Part shown: piece after piece, positions 1-8,419 of the stretch
Layout of the letters: each line of letters starts with the position of its first letter
Position numbering within the stretch: position 1 is the stretch's first letter
The notes under the pieces: generated by a model
The model's input: only the letters and a program-made list of their open reading frames with translations
Database searches by the model: none
What the model was told of the DNA's origin: nothing
Made by a program: the position numbers and the translations under genes
DNA from: an uncultured Coriobacteriales bacterium
GTDB taxonomy: Bacteria; Actinomycetota; Coriobacteriia; Coriobacteriales; QAMH01
DNA: 64,000 bases
Assembly (NCBI GenBank): GCA_934646835.1
Contig: CAKUES010000010.1
Location: 11,230 to 75,229 of the forward strand
Reading direction: 5' to 3'

Positions 1-1
1 C

Positions 2-391
2 AACAACTTCAACCCGCGTCTGTTCTCCAAGATGTACGACAAGCTCGCCCAGCTCTACCGCGGCGGCTACAAGTCCATGTACAGCGCTAAGGAGCAGGTG
101 GCCGAGCCCGTGTCTAAGGACCTCACCAGCAACCTCAAGGTCACGGTCTCTAAGAAGACTGTGAAGGCGAAGAAGGCGTCCACGGTCACCATCAAGGCCA
201 AGGCCAGCGAGAAGGCCAAGGTGAGCTACAAGCTCGTCTCCGGCAAGGCCAAGGGCGTCAAGGTCGCCAAGAACGGCGTCGTGACCTTCAAGAAGAACGC
301 TAAGAAGGGTACCTACAAGATTAAGGTCACTGCTGACGCGACCGCGCACTACAAGGCCGAGAGCAAGACCATCAAGGTCAAGGTTGCTTAA
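2..391 (+). CDS. C-terminal end of a Lys-rich cell-surface protein (partial)
   Basis: The reading frame is open to the left edge, so only the last 129 residues are present. About 30 residues without a clear fold come first (NNFNPRLFSKMYDKLAQLYR). A Lys/Val/Ala-rich beta-type module of about 90 residues follows, with alternating hydrophobic and lysine residues (TVSKKTVKAKK, VSYKLVSGKAKGVKVAKNG, GTYKIKVTA), and the protein ends IKVKVA. Modules like this form the C-terminal bacterial-Ig-like repeats of large secreted proteins of Coriobacteriia and Firmicutes. The enzyme or adhesin part lies upstream and cannot be identified. No sortase motif or C-terminal membrane anchor is visible. A REP hairpin starts 22 bases after the stop and may act as the 3' end of the transcript. 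Confidence 0.75.
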   Translation, partial: NNFNPRLFSKMYDKLAQLYRGGYKSMYSAKEQVAEPVSKDLTSNLKVTVSKKTVKAKKASTVTIKAKASEKAKVSYKLVSGKAKGVKVAKNGVVTFKKNAKKGTYKIKVTADATAHYKAESKTIKVKVA

Positions 392-412
392 GCGACGGGT
401 GGCGAGCAACTC

Positions 413-929
413 GTAGGGGAGGGGCCGAAGTTCCTCCCCGGACGCCTTGCGGCTCGCTGTTGGCTTTCGCGCCAGCGCTGTTGGGCCGCAGGCCCCACGT
501 AGGCGCCAGACGAAGTCGGCGCCATCTGGTTGCAGCGGGCTGGCGGGAGCCTGTGGCGTTGCGAGTGGTTGCGTGTCAGCAGCCAAGTTCCTTTCAGTAC
601 GCGACACGTGTCGAAAACTGGGGCGATGTGAGCGGCAAATCCGTGGGTACCCGAGTAGAGCGGGTGTCGTCTCTTGCAAAACCACAGGTCACGGCGTAGT
701 GGTTCAGGGGTCTACTTGGCTTCCGGCCGCTTTGCCGCTCACTTCGCCCCAATTTTCGACAACGGGCATGGGCGCTAGGCGAAGCATGTTGCGACAGCGC
801 TGATGGAAACGAGGATCGCAGTGCGTAGAGGTCGAATTCACTCGACCATGCCGCCGCAGCTCACCTCGGGCCTTCGCGTCAGCGTCATTGAACAGCGAGG
901 GCACGTAGGCGCCAGGCGAAGTCGGCGCC
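413..929. repeat. Cluster of GTAG-headed REP hairpins (families A, B, C)
   Basis: Four short foldback repeats lie in the spacer between the surface protein and the ATPase remnant. They are family C at 413-439 (GTAGGGGAGG paired with CCTCCCC), family A at 499-523 (GTAG, then GGCGCC and GGCGCC around a GAC-GAA-GTC hairpin), family B at 825-846 (GTAG, GGTCGAA, TCGAC) and family A at 905-929. The sequence between family B and family A (CCGCAGCTC, then CTTCGCGTCAGCG) is itself repeated near 7.1, 8.55 and 19.1 kb. Long palindrome A sits inside this cluster. Confidence 0.8.
609..761 (-). repeat. Long palindromic element A, class I
   Basis: 153 bp. The outer arms pair TGTCGAAAACTGGGGCGATG with its near-complement ending TTTTCGACA. 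The inner arm is GTGAGCGGCAAA with TTTGCCGCTCAC. The core is CGAGTAG...CTACTTGG and holds the conserved TGACCTGTGGTTTTGCAA motif, here on the minus strand. It is nearly identical to element D. Confidence 0.85.
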
Positions 930-956
930 ATCAGGGTGCAGCGGACTGGCTGTAAC

Positions 957-1231
957 TCATTCGAAGACGCAGTGAAGCACGTACGTTGGAACGCGGAACC
1001 CAGCCTCGTCTTGCGAAAACGCCTTTGGGTGGCGACGTAGGACTCTCCCACACGCCCCTGGAAGCGCTTCTTGAACTTCTCATAGGAAACGGCGGGGTAG
1101 TTCTTCGACGACTTCACCTCGAGGGGCATCACCTTGAACCCAAGCTTGCTTTCGTTCGAGATGAGGAAGTCCACTTCGATGTCGTTGCGGTGTTTCTTCT
1201 CGCTGAGTATCAACAATACGCAATTTACAAA
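957..1231 (-). pseudogene. Remnant of a DUF4143-type AAA ATPase (C-terminal end)
   Basis: On the minus strand the sequence reads EKKHRNDIEVDFLIS, then MPLEVKSSKNYPAVSYEKF and GRVGESYV. This is the characteristic C-terminal block of DUF4143 ATPases (a PD-D/ExK nuclease-like fold with EVDFLI and PLEVKSSKNY). The AAA domain and the rest are missing upstream, where the frame runs into a stop. A one-base shift near 1035 moves the natural ending (HPKAFSQDEAGF...TYVLHCVFE, stop at 957-959) into another frame. It is therefore a truncated and frameshifted relic of about 90 codons, bordered by REP repeats. Confidence 0.7.
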
Positions 1232-1367
1232 TGAGCTAGAACACTAACAATACGCAACCTGTGTGAGGCAGAGCGTTGCTCGGGTGCGCATATAGACGAT
1301 GTCTGCAAGGGGCGCCGTCGCGCTGCGACTCAATCGCACAGCCCGACACACTGCAGCCTGCAGCCGC

Positions 1368-2600
1368 CTAGTCGCCATCGCGCTCGGCGTAATCCTCCGC
1401 TCGCACGCCGGGCAGGCTGATGATGAGCGGAATCGCCGCGATGAAGCAGATGGCCATCGCTATGGAGATGAAGACGTAGCTGTCGCCAGACAACGCAGAG
1501 ATCGCAAGCGGGATGAGGTAGGTCATTGCCAAACTCACGGAGCCGATGATGCCGCCGGCGCTGCCAACGCTGCCTGCAATCGCGGGGATGTGGCAGGGAA
1601 TCGCTTCGACAAGCGGGCCCATCACAGAGGCAAGGCAGCCCACGATGAAGAAGACGGCGACGTTGGGGGACAGCGCGCTCACGCTGAGCGCCATCAGGAC
1701 ACCCGACACGGCAGTGATGATCACCATCGCGGGCTTCACGCGCTTGAAGAACGACCACATGATCGGACCTGTCGCGCAGCCGACGATGCCGCCGACGCTC
1801 ACCGCAGACGCCATGAGGTTGGCGCTAGACGCGTCGAGGGTCGCTCCCAGAACCTGGGGCAGAAAGCTCAAATACGCGGTTTTCGCGGCCAGTGAGAGGC
1901 CTGTGATCAACGCGATTGCCCAGACCGTGCTGCAACGGGCAGCGATGCCCAGGCTTGCGCGCATGTTCTCCTGGCGGGGGATCGGCTCGCCTTCGGGGCT
2001 GTCGGCGACGAGCGCAAACCACAGGCAGCAAGCAATCGCCAGCAGCAGCGCGCTCAGCGCAAACGCCCCGCGTGTTGAGCCGATGAGCGCGGAGGTGGCA
2101 AGCGCGACAAACGCTCCCAGTCCGCTGCACGCGTAGTAGATGCCGAGCGCGAAGCTGGCTCGGTCTTTAAACCAGGCGCCCAGCAGGCGCATCAGGTTGG
2201 AATTCATCGCGGCCGGTGCAAATCCGATGAGGAGCATGGCCACGAGTAGCGCCGCGTACGAAGTCGCGGTAACGCGCAGGACAGCGCCGGCGAGCGCGAT
2301 GCCGATGCAGATCCCGACGACCTTGCGCGTCCCAAAGCGGTCGGCGGCCGCACCCAGCGGGATGCCGATGACGGCGGCCAGCGCCATGGGGATGAGGATC
2401 AGGTTCGAGAGCTCGACCGCACTGAGCGAGTACTGAGGGATGAGCAGGAAGGCCAACGCGGAGACCTGGTACTGCATGAGGTAGGCGCCAAAGATCAAGA
2501 TGCTGGCCGTGGCAAGCACCAGCCACTTGCGGATCTTGCCCAAACCGTCGCCGCTTTCTATAACCACTGACTTCTGCCTTTTCTTGGTTCCCGTGCTCAT
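1368..2600 (-). CDS. MFS transporter (first of a paralogous pair)
   Basis: 410 residues with about 12 hydrophobic segments and a short charged N-terminus. The loop between TM2 and TM3 carries the MFS signature GIPLGAAADRFGTRKV, and a conserved MQYQVSALA sits at the end of TM1. It is the clear paralogue of the next gene upstream: both share MQYQVSALA, N-[LA]-[MI]-[RK]-[LI]-[LF]-G-[AT]-WF after TM4 and GSAGGIIG in TM10. This suggests related substrates. The position next to a carboxylesterase suggests import of, or exchange with, an organic anion or ester product. The substrate is not known. A hairpin at 2637-2670 separates it from the upstream carrier and could reduce read-through. It ends about 450 bases after the ATPase remnant. 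Confidence 0.9.
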   Translation of the reverse strand: MSTGTKKRQKSVVIESGDGLGKIRKWLVLATASILIFGAYLMQYQVSALAFLLIPQYSLSAVELSNLILIPMALAAVIGIPLGAAADRFGTRKVVGICIGIALAGAVLRVTATSYAALLVAMLLIGFAPAAMNSNLMRLLGAWFKDRASFALGIYYACSGLGAFVALATSALIGSTRGAFALSALLLAIACCLWFALVADSPEGEPIPRQENMRASLGIAARCSTVWAIALITGLSLAAKTAYLSFLPQVLGATLDASSANLMASAVSVGGIVGCATGPIMWSFFKRVKPAMVIITAVSGVLMALSVSALSPNVAVFFIVGCLASVMGPLVEAIPCHIPAIAGSVGSAGGIIGSVSLAMTYLIPLAISALSGDSYVFISIAMAICFIAAIPLIISLPGVRAEDYAERDGD

Positions 2601-2636
2601 GGTTGTTCCCTTTCAACGATACCGCATAAAAGAGGG

Positions 2637-2670
2637 GCTGCCGCGCCCGACGGGGATCGAGCGCGGCAGC
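2637..2670 (-). terminator. Hairpin between the two MFS genes
   Basis: A 10-bp perfect stem, GCTGCCGCGC with GCGCGGCAGC, followed on the minus strand by CCCCTCTTTT. It lies just after the stop of the upstream MFS gene. It fits a Rho-independent terminator or attenuator. Confidence 0.7.
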
Positions 2671-2687
2671 TAAGGAGGGATTGGATC

Positions 2688-3944
2688 TTAGTTGGCGGCT
2701 GCCTCGGCAGCTTCCTTCTCCGCGATTTCTGCCGCGATCTTGCTCTTGGGGCCGAGCTCGGGGACCAGCAGGATGAACACGCTGGAGAGCAGGAAGAGCA
2801 GGGTCTCGATCGCGAGGTTCATCGTGTAGTTGCCAACGGTCAGAGAGGCGACGGCGACGGGGATGGCGTAGGAGCACAGCAGGCCGATGGTGCCGATGAT
2901 GCCGCCTGCGCTGCCAGCGTACTTACCGCGGATCTCAGGCAGCGCGAAGGGCATGGCCTGGACGATCGGGCCCTTGAGGGCGCCAAAGGCGCCAGCGAGA
3001 ACCTGGATGCCGATGAGCAGCTCGACGGAGGGAACCTTGCCGGGCATGACGACGCCGGCCCAGAAGTAGGTCATGAATACAGCGCCAATGGTGACGGTGA
3101 TGACGATGAAGGGGCGCCACTTGCCGAGCTTGACGCCGACGGCGCCGCCGATGAGCTCGCCGAGCAAGGAGCCGATGGCTGCCGCAGAGGCGATGGTGCC
3201 GGCGGTGACGGGGTCGACGCCGCACTGCAGGACGAGGACCTGCGGAGTCAGGCTTGCAAACGCAGTGACGGCTGCGAGGCACAGGCCGTAGTTGAGGCCG
3301 ATCAGCCAGACGTTCTTGCTCTTGGCTGCGACCTTGAGGGCTGCCAGTGAGCCGCCCTCGGAGATGGCGAGCGTCTCGCCCTTGGGCGCGTCGTGCAAGG
3401 CGACAAGCCACAGGACGCCGACGACGGTGAGCGCGATGGCGCTGCCCAGGTAGTTGCTGAAGACATCGCCGATCATCGGGGCGATGATGTTGGCGGCGAC
3501 GACGCCGAGGCTCGAGGATGCGTAGAAGAAGCCCATCGCCAGCTGAGCGGAGCTCTTGAACCAGGTGCCGAAGATCTTGATGAGGTTCGCGTTGAGCGCG
3601 GAGATGCCGGCGCCGAGCATGAACATGGACAGCATCTGGACGGGGAAGCTGTTGCCGAAGGTGCGCAAAAAACCGCCCAGGATGGCGACGACCATGCATG
3701 CGGCGACGACCTTCTTAGGGCCGATGCGGTCGCCGAGCATGCCCATCGGGATGCTCAGGAACACCGCCGTGAGCATGGGCATCAGCATCAGCATCGAGAA
3801 GCCGGCCTCGTCGATGGAAAACATCGGCATGATGTAGACCGCCAGAGCGGAGACCTGGTACTGCATGAAGTTCGACAGGAAGCACACCAGGCACACGAGC
3901 ACCAAGACGACCCACCTGTACGACGAGAGCTTTGGTTGATCCAT
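2688..3944 (-). CDS. MFS transporter (second of a paralogous pair)
   Basis: 418 residues from the ATG at 3944, which is preceded by AAAGGTGAG at normal distance; a GTG three codons upstream is less likely. There are about 12 membrane segments. The TM2-TM3 loop contains SIPMGMLGDRIGPKKV, and MQYQVSALA follows TM1. The cytoplasmic tail is short and charged (IAAEIAEKEAAEAAAN). It is paralogous to the gene at 1368-2600. It follows the carboxylesterase by about 115 bases, with a GC-rich hairpin at 3965-3990 between them, so the three genes may form one transcription unit with internal attenuation. The substrate is unknown; a small organic acid is plausible from the context. Confidence 0.9.
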   Translation of the reverse strand: MDQPKLSSYRWVVLVLVCLVCFLSNFMQYQVSALAVYIMPMFSIDEAGFSMLMLMPMLTAVFLSIPMGMLGDRIGPKKVVAACMVVAILGGFLRTFGNSFPVQMLSMFMLGAGISALNANLIKIFGTWFKSSAQLAMGFFYASSSLGVVAANIIAPMIGDVFSNYLGSAIALTVVGVLWLVALHDAPKGETLAISEGGSLAALKVAAKSKNVWLIGLNYGLCLAAVTAFASLTPQVLVLQCGVDPVTAGTIASAAAIGSLLGELIGGAVGVKLGKWRPFIVITVTIGAVFMTYFWAGVVMPGKVPSVELLIGIQVLAGAFGALKGPIVQAMPFALPEIRGKYAGSAGGIIGTIGLLCSYAIPVAVASLTVGNYTMNLAIETLLFLLSSVFILLVPELGPKSKIAAEIAEKEAAEAAAN

Positions 3945-3964
3945 TGTTCTCACCTTTCTTTCCA

Positions 3965-3990
3965 GGGTGCCGGCCTCCCTGCCGGCACCC
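3965..3990. terminator. GC-rich hairpin after the carboxylesterase gene
   Basis: A perfect 10-bp stem, GGGTGCCGGC with GCCGGCACCC, and a 6-base loop. No T-run follows on either strand, so it may be an mRNA-stabilising or attenuating structure rather than a strong terminator. Confidence 0.5.
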
Positions 3991-4058
3991 GACTCGGTTC
4001 TTGCGCCCGGGCCCAGACGCTCCAGGCTCCAGACGCTTTAGGCGCTTTCAGGCGCCTG

Positions 4059-5573
4059 CTAGAGGAGGCACTCGTCAAAGGCGCCGCGCAGAATCTCGCG
4101 GTTGACCTCGTTGCGGTCCTCCTCGGCATGCCAGCCGTTCTCGCTGATGACCATCGTCTGACGCTTCTCGGGCTCGTAGACGGGCCAGTCGGCGACATCT
4201 GCAACGCTGGGGCTGCCCGTCGCGGCAAACGCCGCCCAGACCTTGCCCATCTCGACGGCCAGATGCTCGGGCGGAACCTCGCCGCACAGGCCCTTGACCA
4301 CGTCCTCCAGATGGGTGTTGTGCATCACGAAGGGAAGCTCGATCGCGTGGCAGCTGCCCATGCCGGGGACCTTGGAGGCGTAGGTGAAGAGGTAGAGGTA
4401 GGCGTCGTTGTAAGCGCTTTGGTACTCGGCCATGAGCTCGCTGCCGACGTAGAAGCCGATCTGGTTCGTGTAGTCGAGGTAGCGCTCGGCGGCGGGCTCG
4501 TCGGGATGGGCCGCCACGTAGGCCTCCTCGTACTTCTTGTCATCGATGAGGCCGTTGAAGTGGAACTTGGACTGGCCGTGCCAGAACAGCGGCATCTCTT
4601 TCTCGATGTCCTCGAAGTACAGGCCCCAGTAGTTGAACTCGTTGGCGTTGATGCCGATCATGAACTTCACGTCGGCCGCGCTGCCGTCCTTGAAGGCTGC
4701 CAGCGGCTTGCGGGGGATGTAGTTGCCGTCGCAGGTCGGGGCGAAGATGAGGGAGATCTCGTGCAGGTGGTCGTTGAAGAACGGGCCGGAGAACTCCTCC
4801 ATGATCTTCTCCGCGGGAAGCGCGATCATCTCTTCCATGTTCTTGCAGCCCATGCGCTCCATGAACTCGGCGGCGTAGGGGGCCGTGATCTCAGGGGCGT
4901 TGTAGATCTGCATGGGGCCGCTCTCGCAGATGGCCTTGTGGAAGAGGCCCTTGGCTGCGGGGGTGGTCATGAGCAAAGAGACGCTGCCGCTGCCGGCGGA
5001 CTCGCCAAACAGCGTGACGTTGCCGGGGTCGCCGCCAAAGGCCGCGATGTTGTCGCGCACCCACTCGAGCGCCGCGACCTGGTCCATGGTACCCAGGTAA
5101 CCGGACTCCTGGTACTCCTCGCCGCCGGGGACGTTGGCGAAGTTCATGAAGCCGAAGAGGTTCACGCGGTAGTTGATCGTGACGAAGACGACGTCGTGCT
5201 CGCTGGCGAAGTTCGTGCCGTCGTAGAGGGGGTCGGAGGAGCCACCCTCGAGGTATGCGCCGCCATGCAGGTAGACCATGACGGGCAGCGGGCCGGTTGC
5301 CTCGTGGCGACGCCACACGTTGAGGGTGAGGCAATCCTCGCTTTGCTGACGCTGGGATGCGGCCATGACCGGGTCGACCTTCTGCATGGCGGAGTAACCG
5401 AGCTCGGTGCAGTCGATCTTACGGTCGCTGGCATCCAGCTTCACGGGCGGCTTCCAGCGCAGCTTGCCCACCGGTGGCTTGGCGTACGGGATGCCCAGGT
5501 AGGCCTCCACTCCCTTTCCTGCGTCCTTGCCCTCGATCGTGCCGAAGGAAAGGGCCTTTGTGTAATCAGACAC
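4059..5573 (-). CDS. Type-B carboxylesterase
   Basis: 504 residues from a GTG start at 5573 (VSDYTKALSFG), chosen because AAGGAGG lies seven bases upstream; an in-frame ATG further upstream lies across that Shine-Dalgarno. It is an alpha/beta-hydrolase of the cholinesterase/carboxylesterase family: YLGIPYAKPPVGKLRW at the start, the oxyanion-hole HGGAY, the nucleophile elbow GESAGSGS, and SEDCLTLNVWRR. Usual length is about 500. No signal peptide is visible, so it is probably cytoplasmic. It probably hydrolyses an ester or acylated substrate taken up by the adjacent MFS carriers. It is divergent from a MerR regulator whose operator-like dyad lies between them. The substrate cannot be read from the sequence. 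Confidence 0.9.
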   Translation of the reverse strand: MSDYTKALSFGTIEGKDAGKGVEAYLGIPYAKPPVGKLRWKPPVKLDASDRKIDCTELGYSAMQKVDPVMAASQRQQSEDCLTLNVWRRHEATGPLPVMVYLHGGAYLEGGSSDPLYDGTNFASEHDVVFVTINYRVNLFGFMNFANVPGGEEYQESGYLGTMDQVAALEWVRDNIAAFGGDPGNVTLFGESAGSGSVSLLMTTPAAKGLFHKAICESGPMQIYNAPEITAPYAAEFMERMGCKNMEEMIALPAEKIMEEFSGPFFNDHLHEISLIFAPTCDGNYIPRKPLAAFKDGSAADVKFMIGINANEFNYWGLYFEDIEKEMPLFWHGQSKFHFNGLIDDKKYEEAYVAAHPDEPAAERYLDYTNQIGFYVGSELMAEYQSAYNDAYLYLFTYASKVPGMGSCHAIELPFVMHNTHLEDVVKGLCGEVPPEHLAVEMGKVWAAFAATGSPSVADVADWPVYEPEKRQTMVISENGWHAEEDRNEVNREILRGAFDECLL

Positions 5574-5706
5574 CTTGGAACCTCCTTGCTCCATTGGCTT
5601 TTCTTGCTGAGGACAAGATAGTTTCTGGGACGATACGAGGGTCAAGCAGGAACTTCAAGATTATTCACTGGCCGCAAGATTGAGGATTTATAGCTGATTA
5701 CCTGCG

Positions 5707-5740
5707 AATATTACTGTAATTGCTGTGTTTGCAGTATATT
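5707..5740. promoter_or_regulatory. Operator-like dyad between esterase and MerR genes
   Basis: AATATTACTG is paired with CAGTATATT across about 15 bases, in the only AT-rich stretch of the divergent promoter region. MerR proteins bind such dyads inside promoters. It is the likely control site of both the MerR gene and the esterase operon. Confidence 0.5.
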
Positions 5741-5780
5741 GGGTGAACAGATAGAAGTCTGGGACTATACGGGAGTTTGT

Positions 5781-6656
5781 ATGGCAAAGCACATACTCGA
5801 GCAAGGTAGGAGCATCAAGGAGGCCTGCGATGTGTACGGGCTGAGCGTCGACAAGCTCTACTACTGCGAGAAGCTCGGCCTTATCAACCCTTCGAGGGAT
5901 CCGGGCAATGGCTACCGCATCTACGGGGCGAGGGAGTTCCAGCGCCTCAACGTGATCGTCGAGCTGCGCGAGATGGGCTTCAGCTTTGGGCAGATCAAGG
6001 AGTACCTCGATGAGCAGACCTTCAGCTCGACGATGATGGTCATGGACGAGGAGCTCAGGCAGATCGACGCGCAGATGAGCTTCCTCAACGACAAGAAGTC
6101 CAGCATCGTCGGAAGCATGCAGCGCTATGCGCTCGCCACGACGGCCGCACAGCAGGAGGAGGTGACGATTGCGCACGTCCCGCAGCGCCCGTGCCTGGTC
6201 ATCGCCCAAGATGAGATCTACTACCAGGACCTGCCGTATGCGACGGCGAAGTGCGCCCAAAAGCACGGTATCCGCCTGCGTGCGCTGCACAGCAACTCGC
6301 TATATGTCGTGGACCCGGACGAGCCACTGAGGGAGACGGGCGTCTTCTCGCCTGCGGTCATGTTGCTCAAGGTCGACCCGCTGCCGTGCGAGCCGGACTA
6401 CGTGATCGAGGCGGGCCTGTACGCGACTTGCGTGTTCAAGGGGTCGCTGCTGAGGGGCCCGGAGATCTACGAGAAGATCGTGCGCTATGTGCGTGAGAAT
6501 GGCTACGAGGTCGCGGGCCTGCCCATCGAGTCCAGCCCTATCAGCGAGTACGAGACCAGCAAGCTCGACGAGTTCATCAGCTGCGTCGAGGTCCCCGTGC
6601 GCCAGGCAGCTGCTATCGCGATGCCAACCGCATCTTGCAGCGATGGGGTCGATTAA
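5781..6656 (+). CDS. MerR-family transcriptional regulator with effector domain
   Basis: 291 residues from the ATG at 5781, which has GGGAG six bases upstream; an in-frame start 14 codons earlier overlaps the presumed operator. The N-terminal winged-helix (about residues 1-75) has DKLYYCEKLGLINPSRDPGNGYRIY and the family's helix EMGFSFGQIKEYL. A coiled linker of about 40 residues follows. The C-terminal half (QEEVTIAHVPQRPCLVIA onward) resembles the GyrI-like ligand-binding domains of BmrR-type regulators. Its divergence from the esterase/MFS operon suggests it activates that operon in response to a small ligand. The stop codon TAA lies inside a family B REP hairpin (6645-6669), so the repeat supplies the last codons (SDGVD). 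Confidence 0.85.
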   Translation: MAKHILEQGRSIKEACDVYGLSVDKLYYCEKLGLINPSRDPGNGYRIYGAREFQRLNVIVELREMGFSFGQIKEYLDEQTFSSTMMVMDEELRQIDAQMSFLNDKKSSIVGSMQRYALATTAAQQEEVTIAHVPQRPCLVIAQDEIYYQDLPYATAKCAQKHGIRLRALHSNSLYVVDPDEPLRETGVFSPAVMLLKVDPLPCEPDYVIEAGLYATCVFKGSLLRGPEIYEKIVRYVRENGYEVAGLPIESSPISEYETSKLDEFISCVEVPVRQAAAIAMPTASCSDGVD

Positions 6657-6669
6657 AATCGACCCCTAC
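6645..6669 (-). repeat. REP hairpin family B overlapping the MerR stop codon
   Basis: GGGGTCGATT is paired with AATCGACCCC and followed by CTAC, the minus-strand GTAG head. The same unit occurs at 62174-62198. Confidence 0.8.
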
Positions 6670-6689
6670 GTAATTTGTCGGTTGCGCCT

Positions 6690-7033
6690 TTTTGGCAAAA
6701 ATCCTCCCTTGCAGTGAGTAGATGACTAATCTTCATCAAACCCTTCTGAACTGGGCTTTACGATGTGGAACTCGCGAAATCGCAGCGTTTTCGGGCAACG
6801 CATTGCCCGATTGAGCACCAGGGCGACCTTCTCCAGCGTGTCCTTGGGCGCGTTCATGGCAACGGAAAACTAATGCTTGGCTTATGAGGAGAGGCAGGGT
6901 CTCTCCCTTGCGTAACCAGCGGTTTTGCCAATCGCGTGCAGTGAGCATTTGCTTTAATCAGTGTGTCCTTAGGTGGCAAAGAGACTAATAGACGATGTCA
7001 TCTACTCACTGCAAGGGAGGATTTTTTGGCAAA
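6690..7033 (+). repeat. Long palindromic element P, extended form
   Basis: A 30-bp perfect inverted repeat (6697-6726 and 6997-7026, AAAAATCCTCCCTTGCAGTG in the left arm) encloses about 270 bp. The interior contains a weak copy of the family core (ACCAGCGGTTTTGCC near 6915). It also holds a 43-codon minus-strand frame starting at 6857 (MNAPKDTLEKVALVLNRAMR...), which has no recognisable relatives or clear ribosome site. It appears to be a member of the long palindrome family carrying about 190 extra bases. Confidence 0.65.
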
Positions 7034-7090
7034 TTCGCAGGTTAATCGCGCGGGGGTGCATCCTTTCGATAAACCCGCAGGTGAAGTACG

Positions 7091-7193
7091 AGGGGTCGAA
7101 TTCATTCGACCCCATCGCCGCAGCTCACTGTGGGTCTTCGCGTCAGCGCCATCGATTCGCGAGCGCACGTAGGCGCCAGACGAAGTCGGCGCC
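7091..7193 (+). repeat. REP pair, families B and A
   Basis: Family B hairpin at 7091-7113 (GGGGTCGAA with TTCGACCCC) and family A at 7169-7193, joined by the same CCGCAGCTC...CTTCGCGTCAGCGCC linker as at 0.85 and 8.55 kb. Confidence 0.8.
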
Positions 7194-7317
7194 GTCAGGG
7201 TGCAGCGGGCTGGCGGCCGTCCGCGTCGCCGCCCGCAACGGTCTGAACGCCCAGCGCCCAGATGCCGTTGCTGCCGACAGCGCCGGATGCCGTCAAAGAC
7301 TTTCATTGCACGATGCG

Positions 7318-7470
7318 TGTCAGAAACAGGGCCGAAGTGAGTAACCTTGCGGGCAATTCTGGAGTAGCCAGGGGAGGACAATCTGCAAAACCGCAGGTTG
7401 CAGGCTTGCCGCCTCTACGGCTACTCGTAAGATCGCTTCAAGGTTACTCACTTCGGCCCGTTTTCTGACA
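7318..7470 (-). repeat. Long palindromic element B, class I
   Basis: 153 bp. The outer arms are TGTCAGAAAC and GTTTTCTGACA. The inner arms are GAAGTGAGTAACCTT and AAGGTTACTCACTTC. The core with GAGTAG and CTACTCG has the conserved motif on the minus strand (TGCAAAACCGCAGG). Its right flank matches that of element C, whose core is in the other orientation. Confidence 0.85.
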
Positions 7471-7512
7471 ATAAGTGCCTTTCACGCCAACGCCAGTGGG
7501 TTGGGGCCCGGA

Positions 7513-7600
7513 TGACACACTTTGTCACTGGCACAAAGTGTGTCACTGCAACTCGTTGTCGATTCGCGAGGCCACGTAGGCGCCAGACGAAGTCGGCGCC
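7513..7600 (+). repeat. TGACACAC hairpin plus REP family A
   Basis: TGACACACTTTGT (7513-7525) pairs perfectly with ACAAAGTGTGTCA (7533-7545). A family A REP follows at 7576-7600. The same arrangement recurs at 8947-9034, so the two form one repeated unit. Confidence 0.75.
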
Positions 7601-7648
7601 ATCGGCTTGCAACGAGCTGGCGGCCGACCGCGCCGAACCCCCTTGCCG

Positions 7649-8350
7649 CTATCCCTCCACCAGTCGGTCGCCGCGGCCAAAGCCGTAGCCGTCGCTTCTG
7701 CCGGCGCCGTAGCAATCTTCGTAGACCATCAAGCTGCGCCGACGCCCGCGCCTCAGCGCCTTGGCGTCCATGTGCGCCTCCACGATCGCCGGCGTCTGCA
7801 GGCAGATTGCGAGCTCTTCACTCGAGGCGACCTGCTCGTCGTAGGCGGCGGAAAGCCCGCTCACGAAGCCGAGGTAGTAGCCGTTGCGAAAAGCCGCGCG
7901 GTTCGTGTCGACCAGTGGGTTGCCCTCGCGCATGTCCTTGCAGTATGCGCGGAAGCAGCGCTGTGCTGCCTTCACCGTGGCATAGAAGCAGCCCGTCGCG
8001 ACATCTGCGTCCGCGGCAAGCCCGACGAACACCACATTCCTCGCCTTGTTGTGCGTCTTCGTGTATAGGCGGCAGCGGTAGTTTCTCGCAATTACCGCCG
8101 CGAGGTCGATCTTCCAACTGGCACCCGAGCCGCTCACCGCGCAGTCGGTCTCTGCAACCTCATCGGTGCTGCTCTGCTCGCCGAGCACGTCCTCGACGGT
8201 GAGCCCGCTTTTGGCCAGCAAGCGCTGCAGCGCAAGCGATGCCGCCTGCGCCTCGCCTTCGGTCTTCGCGCCCTCGAGCAACGCCATCACCTTGCGGATC
8301 TTGCCCCGCAACTGCTCGTCTGCTGCGCTTGCGTCGTTACTGTCGGCCAT
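7649..8350 (-). CDS. DUF2786 domain protein
   Basis: 233 residues from the ATG at 8350 (MADSNDASAADEQLRG), preceded by AGGGGAC. The N-terminal 45 residues, KIRKVMALLEGAKTEGEAQAA followed by LALQRLLAKSGLTVEDV, are a DUF2786 helical domain. The rest (WKIDLAAVIARNYRC...VFVGLAADADVATGCFYATV) resembles the region usually found after it, including the NGYYLGF segment. Proteins of this type occur in phages and on bacterial chromosomes; their role is not known. The C-terminus is rich in Arg and Gly (RRGRRRSLMVYEDCYGAGRSDGYGFGRGD), which suggests nucleic-acid contact. It stands alone between two repeat-filled spacers, with no operon partner. Confidence 0.75.
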   Translation of the reverse strand: MADSNDASAADEQLRGKIRKVMALLEGAKTEGEAQAASLALQRLLAKSGLTVEDVLGEQSSTDEVAETDCAVSGSGASWKIDLAAVIARNYRCRLYTKTHNKARNVVFVGLAADADVATGCFYATVKAAQRCFRAYCKDMREGNPLVDTNRAAFRNGYYLGFVSGLSAAYDEQVASSEELAICLQTPAIVEAHMDAKALRRGRRRSLMVYEDCYGAGRSDGYGFGRGDRLVEG

Positions 8351-8419
8351 ATCGTCCCCTCTCTTCCTATTCACCGATTGTAGCTGAGCCCGCGGCGTCA
8401 TCGCGTTGCGACTCTTCCT

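Noticed and set aside
3393..5621. A 742-codon plus-strand open frame over the MFS and esterase genes
   Set aside because: It is the antisense shadow of two clear minus-strand genes; its sequence is rich in Val, Gly, His and Asp runs with no family features. The same holds for the long reverse frames over the molybdoenzymes at 12.1-14.6, 24.8-26.1 and 47.3-50.1 kb and over the NrfD-SPFH operon.
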